Positions 1-5,019 of a DNA stretch of 5,019 nt are shown piece after piece. The translations under genes and the position numbers were made by a program. Location: contig WFYP01000228.1 in NCBI GenBank assembly GCA_015490055.1, positions 1-5,019 on the forward strand. Direction: 5' to 3'. The DNA is from Nitratifractor sp. (GTDB lineage Bacteria > Campylobacterota > Campylobacteria > Campylobacterales > Sulfurovaceae). Numbering within the stretch: the first letter of the stretch is position 1; every line of letters starts with the position of its first letter. The notes beneath the pieces were generated by a model, which saw only the letters and a program-made list of their open reading frames with translations, was not told the origin of the DNA and did not search any database.

Positions 1-7
1 GCACTAT

Positions 8-319
8 ATGCCTCTTCTTAATGTTGAGTATTTTAAATCGTTAAATAGTTTAACAAGTGTTGAAACAGAGAATGCAATTAAAATTGCTCTAATGATGGTA
101 AAAGGCTTTCGTGAAATTCTTGATGAGCTTAATTTTGATGAAGATAAACTTCGTACCTTGCAGTTTAATCTTGATGATAACTATGAAGTGATAGAGGATA
201 TTTTTAAAAAAAGTGAAGATGCAAAAACAAAAAAGATTCTTGATGAAGTTTTAACACAAATGGCAAAATTAGAAATGGAGATTGGAAATTTAATTCTGGA
301 ACATCGCCATGCTTCTTAA
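8..319 (+). CDS. Small charged helical protein, candidate antitoxin of a type II toxin-antitoxin pair; 5' end may lie outside the window
   Basis: I do not recognise this 103-residue protein. It is rich in Lys, Glu, Asp and Leu, has no signal peptide or membrane segment, and looks almost entirely helical. The last third (about residues 70-98) reads as a regular amphipathic helix that could form a coiled coil. No helix-turn-helix or ribbon-helix-helix DNA-binding domain is evident. The ATG at position 8 is the first visible start, but the seven bases before it contain no in-frame stop and are too few to show a ribosome binding site, so the true start could be further left. Its stop codon overlaps the start of the next frame by 11 nt. 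That frame resembles a RelE/ParE-type toxin, and a small charged protein overlapping such a toxin is typical of an antitoxin. The antitoxin role rests on that neighbour only. That it is a real gene is fairly sure; its function is not. Confidence 0.6.
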   Translation: MPLLNVEYFKSLNSLTSVETENAIKIALMMVKGFREILDELNFDEDKLRTLQFNLDDNYEVIEDIFKKSEDAKTKKILDEVLTQMAKLEMEIGNLILEHRHAS

Positions 320-593
320 ATTCGATGCTAAATATGAGTGAAGCAAAAAGAAAGTAGCTAAAAAAATTTCGTTAGCTCTTATTGTAGAGACTGAAGAACT
401 CTATAAAGCTAACCCCTCACATGGTAAACTAAATCTTAAAAACATTGTTTGTAAAAGAGACAAGCACAAGCAATCTATTAGAGTTCTTGGAAATAGTGGA
501 TATAGAATTTTACTAACACATAAAGATAATATCGTCTATTTTCAAGATATTATGAATCATGATAAGTACGATAGATTAACTAAAGATTGTTAG
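309..593 (+). pseudogene. RelE/ParE-like toxin remnant interrupted by an in-frame TGA at codon 11
   Basis: Reading from the ATG at 309 gives ten residues (MLLKFDAKYE), a TGA at 339-341, then 83 uninterrupted codons to a TAG at 591-593. If read through, the product would be 94 residues, a normal size for RelE/ParE/HigB toxins. The C-terminal part resembles that fold: a basic stretch leading into GYRILLTHKDNIVYFQDI, then NHDKYDRL near the end, recalling the conserved Arg-containing strand and the final H-x-x-Y-(D)-R-L of RelE-like toxins. A GGAA at 298-301, seven bases before the ATG, and the 11-nt overlap with the preceding gene support 309 as the ancestral start. No in-frame ATG, GTG or TTG follows the TGA until a late ATG near the C-terminus, so the main part has no obvious start of its own. 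TGA ends sufB and sufD properly here, so recoding is unlikely. This is probably a toxin gene lost by one nonsense mutation; a sequencing error is possible. The family assignment comes from pattern only. Confidence 0.55.
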
Positions 594-606
594 TTTTATT
601 TTAAAC

Positions 607-636
607 ATAGTAAAAACACTACACTCTCCTTACTAT
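607..636. repeat. AT-rich inverted repeat in the convergent spacer
   Basis: ATAGTAA at 607-613 is matched exactly by TTACTAT at 630-636, with a 16-nt loop. It lies between the toxin-remnant stop (593) and the stop of the DUF59 gene (665), where a bidirectional terminator would be expected. The stem has only one G-C pair and neither strand has a run of T directly after it, so it is at best a weak terminator and may be chance. I see no better terminator for either unit in this spacer. Confidence 0.25.
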
Positions 637-664
637 AAACTATAAGCAATAAACCATCAACCAA

Positions 665-1012
665 CTACAACAGTCCCATTGCCAGCTTAGCTTCGTCGGT
701 CATTTTGCTTTGGTCCCATGGTGGGTCGAATACTAGTTCTACATCTAAATCTAGTAGGTCGCCATCCATTCGGCTTGGGATTGATTTTACTAAATCTACT
801 ATAACTTCGCTCATCGAGCATGTTGCTGATGTTAGGGTCATTGTTATTTTGCATTTGTTTAGTTTGCTTACTTCATCTTTCCAGCAATCTACATCGTAAA
901 TTAATCCTAAGTCATAAATATTTACAGGTAGTTCTGGGTCGTAGATTTTTTGTAACTCTTCTATTACTCTCTCTTTTGTCTGCTCTGGTGTTACATCTCT
1001 TAAATCTGCCAT
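665..1012 (-). CDS. sufT: MIP18/DUF59 family iron-sulfur maturation protein (SufT-type)
   Basis: This is a 115-residue single-domain DUF59 protein, the usual size for stand-alone bacterial members. Visible family hallmarks are the N-terminal helix followed by YDPELPVNIYDLGLIYDV (residues 24-41), the strand MTLTSATC with the conserved cysteine Cys65, and the DPPWD motif at 96-100 followed by a helix with MTDEAKLAMG at the end. Family members help mature or deliver Fe-S clusters, and the conserved cysteine is thought to take part in cluster or metal binding. The usual Pro after that cysteine is Ser here, and there are two extra cysteines (43 and 54). It is the last gene of the suf operon. Its ATG shares one base with the sufE stop (TAATG), and an AAGGA lies eight bases before it. 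Family call is firm; calling it sufT is a naming choice resting on operon position, since related DUF59 genes have other names. Confidence 0.9.
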   Translation of the reverse strand: MADLRDVTPEQTKERVIEELQKIYDPELPVNIYDLGLIYDVDCWKDEVSKLNKCKITMTLTSATCSMSEVIVDLVKSIPSRMDGDLLDLDVELVFDPPWDQSKMTDEAKLAMGLL

Positions 1013-1437
1013 TATAAGGTTCCTTCTTTACATCTTTTTGCGTATGAGTAAACTTTTTCTAAGAATGATTGCAAGCTTTGCTGTCTTACCGGAGATAGTA
1101 GCTCTACAATTCCTAATTCGTTTAGTTTTTCTGGGTTAAAGTTTAAAATGTCGTCTGCTTTTTTATTGCCGAAAATATCCATAAGCAGAGTTATCATACC
1201 CTTTGCCATTTCGCTACTACCCTCACCTCTTAGAATTAACACTCCATCTTTACACTCGCCAACAAGCCACGCTGGAGATGCACAGCCAACTATGAATGTG
1301 CTGTCGTTTTTCTCCTCTTGGGGCAAAGTTGTATGACGTTTACCTAAATCGAAAATGTACTCTAATTTAGAGTTTGCATCTTCGAAAAGTTCGAAATCAC
1401 TTTTATATTCTGCTACAACTTCTTCTACTGTTTTCAT
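1012..1437 (-). CDS. sufE: SufE sulfur-acceptor protein
   Basis: This 141-residue cytosolic protein matches SufE in length and layout. SufE takes persulfide sulfur from a cysteine desulfurase, stimulates that enzyme, and passes the sulfur to the SufBC2D scaffold. The acceptor cysteine is Cys52 in IVGCASPAW, corresponding to Cys51 of E. coli SufE. Other family features are the segment RGEGSSEMAKGMITLLMDIF (residues 70-89), the equivalent of the conserved region after the cysteine loop, and LSPVRQQSLQSFLEKV near the C-terminus, equivalent to the LTPSR-type helix. The ATG overlaps the sufD stop by four bases (ATGA), with an AGGA a few bases upstream inside sufD, so translation is probably coupled. 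Its usual partner, the desulfurase SufS, is often encoded between sufD and sufE but is absent from this operon. The identification is secure. Confidence 0.95.
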   Translation of the reverse strand: MKTVEEVVAEYKSDFELFEDANSKLEYIFDLGKRHTTLPQEEKNDSTFIVGCASPAWLVGECKDGVLILRGEGSSEMAKGMITLLMDIFGNKKADDILNFNPEKLNELGIVELLSPVRQQSLQSFLEKVYSYAKRCKEGTL

Positions 1438-2681
1438 TGATCAATTCCTAATACTGATTCTTCGCAACTGTTACAAGTTTTCATACAATCTAACTCGTAA
1501 GTTCCGTAATATGCTTGTTCAAATTGTGCGTATATTTTGTTTGCTAAGTACTCATCATCTACTGTTGCAATAATTTCGTGAGCAAATGCTAAAATTAGCA
1601 TTTTTTTAGCATCATCTTTTGCAATACCACGAGATTGTAGATAAAATAGCTGTTTTTCATCTAACTGCCCTGTTGTAGAGCCGTGGCTTGCTTCTAAATC
1701 GTCTATGTATATCTCTAGTTGTGGTTTGCTTGCCATATATGCACCACTATTTAGTAGTACAGACTTAGAGTTTTGGTGTGCTTTTGTCCATTTCGCACTG
1801 TTTTGTACGCGAATTAGAGCATCGAAAATTCCTCTTGCTTTTTTATCTAATATAGACTTTGCAATTTGGCTAGAAGTTGAGCTTTTACCTTCGTGCACTA
1901 TTTCTGATACAATACCATATTTTGAATTCTCTGTTGCATATAACAGATGAGAAGCGTCTATATTTGCACTCTCTTTTAACTCTACTCTAAATATGTTTAA
2001 GCCATTATCAAAAGCAAAATCGAAACTACTAAGTTTTAAATTTGCATTACTATCTACTTTGTATCTGCTTGTAAATATTGGCGTATAGTTTGCACTATTT
2101 AGTGTATGTGTCTTTACAAACTTCAGCGATGCATCTCTTGATACAAAAATATCGTAACCACTAAGTATAAAACTACCTTTCGCTTCGCCTTTAAAGCTAT
2201 CTGATACTTGACAATGCGTATTTGCATCGACTAATATAACAACTCTATAATTTATTAGGCACTCGTTAGATGTATAGATATGCTCTATCTCAAAACTACA
2301 ATCTTTGCTACATCTAATTACAATAGCTTTTGCTGCCATTAGGTGGCTTAAAAAGTACAGACCATCAAAGTGCTCGGCATCTATATCGCTAAACTCCGCT
2401 AGCTCTACACTTACGCCATCTATATCGCCACTATTTAATAGTGCACCATTTTCTATAACAATTTTTTTACCACTTGCTTCTACATTCTGCTCTTTTACTT
2501 CGCAAAGTTTCCAATCTTTAGAAACTAGAGGCTCGATATCGAAATATCTATACTTCTCTGTTTTCTTATTTGGCACTTTTATCTTTGCAAGAGCAGAGGC
2601 AGCAATACTCTTTGAAGAGTTTGCATTAAACTCTTTTAAAAGGCTGCTACTATCAAGAGCATTCAGAATATCCAATTTCAT
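1434..2681 (-). CDS. sufD: SufD, scaffold subunit of the SufBC2D complex, with a cysteine-rich C-terminal tail
   Basis: SufD pairs with SufB to make the beta-helix platform on which the Fe-S cluster is assembled, and each binds one SufC ATPase. This protein has 415 residues, close to the usual size (E. coli about 423). The N-terminus carries the KTEKYRYFDIEPL segment (41-52), the SufD-type region that recalls the W-K-Y-T motif of other members. The C-terminal core has the conserved ASHGSTTGQLDEKQLFYLQS (331-350), shared with SufB. His333 in it corresponds to E. coli SufD His360, needed for cluster formation. The protein ends with an unusual tail in which Cys399, Cys403 and Cys406 are spaced CX3CX2C. 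Its ATG shares one base with the sufC stop, and GAGGAG lies just upstream, a strong ribosome site. Sequence divergence is high, as is normal for SufD, but context and the core motif make the call firm. Confidence 0.94.
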   Translation of the reverse strand: MKLDILNALDSSSLLKEFNANSSKSIAASALAKIKVPNKKTEKYRYFDIEPLVSKDWKLCEVKEQNVEASGKKIVIENGALLNSGDIDGVSVELAEFSDIDAEHFDGLYFLSHLMAAKAIVIRCSKDCSFEIEHIYTSNECLINYRVVILVDANTHCQVSDSFKGEAKGSFILSGYDIFVSRDASLKFVKTHTLNSANYTPIFTSRYKVDSNANLKLSSFDFAFDNGLNIFRVELKESANIDASHLLYATENSKYGIVSEIVHEGKSSTSSQIAKSILDKKARGIFDALIRVQNSAKWTKAHQNSKSVLLNSGAYMASKPQLEIYIDDLEASHGSTTGQLDEKQLFYLQSRGIAKDDAKKMLILAFAHEIIATVDDEYLANKIYAQFEQAYYGTYELDCMKTCNSCEESVLGIDQ

Positions 2682-3433
2682 TACTTCTCCTCAAAAGAGC
2701 TATAACCCTCTTTTTCTAGTTGTTCTACCAATTCAGAACCGCCAGTATGTACTATCTGTCCATTTTTTAATACATGAATATAGTCTGGTTTAATATAGTC
2801 TAAAATACGGCTGTAGTGTGTAATTACTAAAAAGCTTCTTTTGCCATCTTTCATTTTGTTTATACCTTCACTTACGGCTCTAAGTGCGTCGATATCTAGT
2901 CCTGAGTCGATTTCGTCTAGTATTATAACATCTGGCTCTAGCATCATCATTTGCAAGATTTCGTTTCTCTTTTTCTCTCCACCACTAAAGCCCTCGTTTA
3001 GACTACGGTTAATTAACTCTGGCTTCATACCAAGCTCTGTAACTAGAGCTTTCATCTCTCTTAAAAACTCTGCGGCATTAAGTTCTGGTAAACCTAAGTG
3101 TTTGCGTCTTGCATTTACTGCTGTTCTTAAGAAGTATGCATTATTAACTCCAGGTATCTCTACAGGGTTTTGGAAACTTAAGAATATACCATCTAATGCT
3201 CTCTCTTCCGGCTCTTCATCTACGATATTTTTACCCTTGTAGATAATTTCGCCATCTGTAACATTTACATCGTAATGCCCTACTATCGCTTTAGATAGAG
3301 TCGATTTACCAGCACCGTTTGGTCCCATAATTGCGTGTACTTTGCCCTCTTCTAAATCTAAGTTTAAACCTTTTAAAATATCTTTATCGCCTATTTTTGC
3401 TTTTAAATCTTTAATTTCTAATACTTTACTCAT
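2681..3433 (-). CDS. sufC: SufC, ABC-type ATPase of the SUF complex
   Basis: SufC is a soluble ABC ATPase that binds SufB and SufD and drives the conformational change that exposes the cluster-assembly site. The 250 residues hold every ABC motif in order: Walker A GPNGAGKST (37-45), Q-loop Gln88 in SFQNP, signature FSGGEKKR (149-156), Walker B VIILDE (169-174) with catalytic Glu174, D-loop SGLD (177-180) and H-loop His206. The EIPGVNN stretch after the Q-loop and the signature with EKKR rather than the exporter form are typical of SufC and set it apart from transporter ATPases. No membrane segments are present. The ATG overlaps the sufB stop by four bases, with an AAGGA eight bases ahead of it. 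It is the best-conserved gene of the operon, and I see nothing abnormal in it. Confidence 0.97.
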   Translation of the reverse strand: MSKVLEIKDLKAKIGDKDILKGLNLDLEEGKVHAIMGPNGAGKSTLSKAIVGHYDVNVTDGEIIYKGKNIVDEEPEERALDGIFLSFQNPVEIPGVNNAYFLRTAVNARRKHLGLPELNAAEFLREMKALVTELGMKPELINRSLNEGFSGGEKKRNEILQMMMLEPDVIILDEIDSGLDIDALRAVSEGINKMKDGKRSFLVITHYSRILDYIKPDYIHVLKNGQIVHTGGSELVEQLEKEGYSSFEEK

Positions 3434-4863
3434 CCAACGCTTCCTTCTAATGTTAATTCTAATAATGCTCTAGCCTCTACCGCATACTCCATAGGAAGTT
3501 GCGAAAATACCTCTTTACAAAAACCGTGTACAATCATACTTACAGCATCTTCTTCGTTTATACCTCTTTGTCTTAGGTAGAATAGTTGCTCGTCGCTGAT
3601 TTTTGTAGTTGTCGCTTCGTGCTCAACCTGCCCTACACTATCTTTACTCTCTAAATAAGGGAAAGTGTGTGCTCCACACTGGCTACCAATTAGCAAAGAA
3701 TCACACTCGCTAAAGTTTCTTGCACCCTCTGCTTTTGCACCAATTTTAACTAAACCTCTATATGTATTTTGACCCTTCATAGCCGAAATACCTTTAGAGA
3801 TAATAGTAGAGCTTGTATTTTTACCAAGATGTATCATCTTTGTACCTGTGTCGGCTTGTTGTGCAAGTGTTGTTACAGCTACCGAGTAGAACTCTCCTAC
3901 TGAGTTATCGCCCTTTAATATACAGCTTGGGTATTTCCAAGTAATAGACGAGCCAGTCTCTACCTGTGTCCATGAAATTTTAGAGTTATCACCCTCGCAA
4001 ATTCCGCGTTTTGTAACAAAGTTGTAAATTCCACCTTTGCCCTCTTCGTCGCCTGGGTACCAGTTTTGAATTGTAGAGTATTTAATTTCGGCATCTTTCA
4101 TAGCAACTAACTCTACAACCGCTGCGTGGAGTTGGTTATCGTCTCTGGTAGGTGCAGAACAACCCTCGTTATAACTTACATAACTGCCCTCGTCTGCAAC
4201 AATTAGCGTACGCTCAAACTGCCCTGTGTTCATAGCATTAATTCTAAAGTAAGTACTTAGCTCCATTGGGCAACGCACACCTTTAGGAATATATACAAAT
4301 GTACCATCTGTAAATACTGCTGAGTTAAGTGCTGCAAAGTAATTATCTGTCATTGGAACTACGCTAAACATATACTTTTTAACAAGCTCTGGATAATCTT
4401 TTATAGCTTCTGAGATAGAGCAGAAAATTACACCATGTTTTTTAAGCTCTTCGCTATATGTTGTCTTTACCGAAACAGAATCTACAACAGCATCTACTGC
4501 AATACCTTGCAACTGTTTTTGCTCTTCTAATGGAATACCTAGCTTTTCGTATGCCTCTAAAATCTTGGGGTCCACTTCGTCTAAAGATTCCGGTGCCTGC
4601 TTTGGTGCCGAGAAGTAAGAGATAGAGTTATAATCTATCTTTTCATAATGCAATTTACCCCACTCTGGCTCTTCCATATCTAACCACTTGTGGTATGCTT
4701 TAAGTCTTAGCTCTAGCATCCACTCTGGTTCATCTTTTTTAGCTGATATAAACTTTATTACATCATCATTTAGCCCTGGCGGTACGGTATCTTGCTCGAT
4801 GTCTATCTCGAAACCAAGATTATACTCGCCAGTTATGGCTTTGTTTACTTCTTCTTGTGCCAT
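3430..4863 (-). CDS. sufB: SufB, Fe-S cluster assembly scaffold protein
   Basis: SufB is the main scaffold subunit: it receives sulfur from SufE and builds the nascent cluster at its interface with SufD. Its 477 residues fit the family (about 470-495). The protein runs without interruption through canonical segments: PPGLNDDVIKFISAKKDEP (28-46), EPEWMLELRLKAYHKW (45-60), VYIPKGVRCPMELSTYFRIN (190-209) and EGCSAP (233-238). The C-terminal core reads NFSECDSLLIGSQCGAHTFP (383-402), then VEHEATTTKISDEQLFYLRQ (413-432). Cys387 corresponds to E. coli SufB Cys405, the essential cluster and sulfur-accepting cysteine, and Glu416 to Glu434. The ATG is preceded by AAAAGG with six bases between. It is the first gene of the operon, 55 bp downstream of a strong promoter -10 element, and ends in TGA, which confirms TGA as a stop in this organism. 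Confidence 0.97.
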   Translation of the reverse strand: MAQEEVNKAITGEYNLGFEIDIEQDTVPPGLNDDVIKFISAKKDEPEWMLELRLKAYHKWLDMEEPEWGKLHYEKIDYNSISYFSAPKQAPESLDEVDPKILEAYEKLGIPLEEQKQLQGIAVDAVVDSVSVKTTYSEELKKHGVIFCSISEAIKDYPELVKKYMFSVVPMTDNYFAALNSAVFTDGTFVYIPKGVRCPMELSTYFRINAMNTGQFERTLIVADEGSYVSYNEGCSAPTRDDNQLHAAVVELVAMKDAEIKYSTIQNWYPGDEEGKGGIYNFVTKRGICEGDNSKISWTQVETGSSITWKYPSCILKGDNSVGEFYSVAVTTLAQQADTGTKMIHLGKNTSSTIISKGISAMKGQNTYRGLVKIGAKAEGARNFSECDSLLIGSQCGAHTFPYLESKDSVGQVEHEATTTKISDEQLFYLRQRGINEEDAVSMIVHGFCKEVFSQLPMEYAVEARALLELTLEGSVG

Positions 4864-4869
4864 TTATAG

Positions 4870-4875
4870 CCTTTT
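4870..4875 (-). promoter_or_regulatory. Shine-Dalgarno site of sufB
   Basis: On the minus strand AAAAGG precedes the sufB ATG with a six-base spacer (CTATAA). It fixes the ATG at 4863 as the start and, together with similar sites before the other suf genes, shows that this organism uses Shine-Dalgarno initiation. Confidence 0.75.
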
Positions 4876-4885
4876 ATTTATTTTT

Positions 4886-4908
4886 GATTTGTATTAATAA
4901 AACAAATC
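4886..4908 (-). repeat. Inverted repeat at the predicted 5' end of the suf mRNA
   Basis: GATTTGT (read on either strand) and ACAAATC form a perfect seven-base inverted repeat separated by nine A/T bases, at 4886-4892 and 4902-4908. If transcription starts six to seven bases after the -10 element (about 4912), the repeat begins within the first few transcribed bases. It could be an operator for a repressor that blocks promoter clearance, or a 5' hairpin that stabilises the mRNA. It is short and lies in A/T-rich sequence, so chance cannot be excluded. Confidence 0.35.
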
Positions 4909-4918
4909 TTTTGATAAC

Positions 4919-4947
4919 TTTATAGCAAAGTTTAAACTCTATGTCAA
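4919..4947 (-). promoter_or_regulatory. Sigma-70 promoter of the suf operon
   Basis: Read on the minus strand, a perfect -35 hexamer TTGACA (4942-4947) is followed by a 17-bp spacer and TATAAA (4919-4924) as the -10 element. The -10 is preceded by TGC (4925-4927), giving an extended -10. Predicted transcription start is about 4912, leaving a leader of roughly 50 nt before sufB. Spacing and both hexamers are close to ideal, and the position directly upstream of the first suf gene makes this the likely main promoter. Such a strong basal promoter would suit a repressed operon; see the palindrome in the spacer. Confidence 0.82.
4929..4938. promoter_or_regulatory. Candidate operator: palindrome between -35 and -10
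   Basis: AGTTTAAACT is a perfect ten-base palindrome lying entirely inside the 17-bp spacer of the suf promoter; with flanks it extends to 12 of 14 matching positions (4927-4940). A repressor bound there would block RNA polymerase. SUF operons are commonly controlled by Fe-S or iron sensing regulators (IscR, SufR, Fur and others), but I cannot match this site to any particular regulator, so the role is inferred from position. Confidence 0.35.
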
Positions 4948-4949
4948 GG

Positions 4950-4958
4950 ATTTTAGCA
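4950..4958 (-). promoter_or_regulatory. Possible second, weaker upstream promoter (-10 only)
   Basis: On the minus strand TGCTAAAAT is an extended -10 sequence preceded by a run of seven T, a pattern resembling Campylobacterota sigma-70 promoters, which often lack a -35. No good -35 is present at the right distance. It abuts the -35 of the main promoter, so the two would compete. This is weak evidence in A/T-rich DNA. Confidence 0.22.
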
Positions 4959-5019
4959 AAAAAATTATTAAATAGGAGTAATTTAGTCGTAATTAGTGTA
5001 GATTATTGCTATATTGGGT

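Noticed and set aside
339..377. TGA followed 14 nt later by an AGCTAA/TTAGCT stem (356-361 with 372-377), considered as a selenocysteine codon with a SECIS element
   Set aside because: The stem is only six A/T-rich pairs with a ten-base loop and lacks a recognisable bacterial SECIS apex, and RelE-like toxins are not known selenoproteins. TTAGCT can also pair with a second AGCTAA copy at 397-402.
309..593. Recoding of TGA as Trp or Gly in this organism
   Set aside because: sufB and sufD both end in TGA at the expected family length, and the suf frames have no internal TGA, so the code looks standard.
594..640. Small minus-strand gene after an AAGGAG sequence (627-632) in the convergent spacer
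   Set aside because: The nearby GTG and ATG starts run into stops within about ten codons.
594..664. Intrinsic terminator for the suf operon or the plus-strand pair
   Set aside because: No G/C-rich hairpin followed by a T run is visible on either strand; only a 7-bp A/T-rich inverted repeat is present.
2305..2793. Long plus-strand open frame across the sufD/sufC junction, and other open frames opposite the suf genes
   Set aside because: They lie antisense to well-conserved genes and have low-complexity Ser/Leu/Phe/Ile-rich translations with no family resemblance, as expected of shadow frames.
1..5019. CRISPR array, insertion sequence, tRNA or rRNA
   Set aside because: No regularly spaced direct repeats, transposase-like protein, terminal inverted repeats or cloverleaf-like sequence were seen.

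Overview
The window is AT-rich and carries two convergent units. On the minus strand, filling about 85% of it, is a complete five-gene SUF iron-sulfur cluster assembly operon: sufB, sufC, sufD, sufE and a MIP18/DUF59 (SufT-type) gene. On the plus strand at the left edge is a small-protein gene followed by an overlapping reading frame broken by a TGA. This pair looks like a decayed or interrupted toxin-antitoxin module.

Layout: 8-319 (+) is a small helical, charged protein, possibly an antitoxin and possibly extending beyond the left edge. 309-593 (+) is a RelE/ParE-like toxin remnant with an in-frame TGA at codon 11. 594-664 is a short convergent spacer holding an AT-rich inverted repeat but no clear terminator. 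665-4863 (-) is the suf operon, whose four junctions overlap by 4, 1, 4 and 1 nt in transcription order. 4864-5019 is the upstream region, with a near-consensus sigma-70 promoter (TTGACA, 17 bp, TGC-TATAAA), a palindrome inside its spacer, a second inverted repeat just after the predicted transcription start, and a good Shine-Dalgarno before sufB.

How the genes work together: SufB, SufC and SufD should form the SufBC2D scaffold, an ABC-ATPase-driven complex on which the cluster is built. SufE accepts persulfide sulfur from a cysteine desulfurase and passes it to SufB. The DUF59 protein probably acts in cluster maturation or delivery. All catalytic and cluster-building residues I could check are intact. 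No cysteine desulfurase gene (sufS) lies in the operon, although sufE is present, so sulfur probably comes from a SufS, IscS or NifS encoded elsewhere.

Organism: the AT-rich sequence, strong Shine-Dalgarno sites and the sigma-70 promoter argue against Bacteroidota, despite a gene order that resembles their sufBCDSE-DUF59 clusters. A Gram-negative such as a member of Campylobacterota is my best guess, but this is a tentative inference. TGA is a genuine stop here, since sufB and sufD both end in TGA at the expected family length, so the TGA in the toxin frame is not explained by a recoded genetic code. I found no clearly novel system. The most interesting points are the TGA-broken toxin frame, the cysteine-rich CX3CX2C tail on SufD, the missing sufS and the palindromic promoter.
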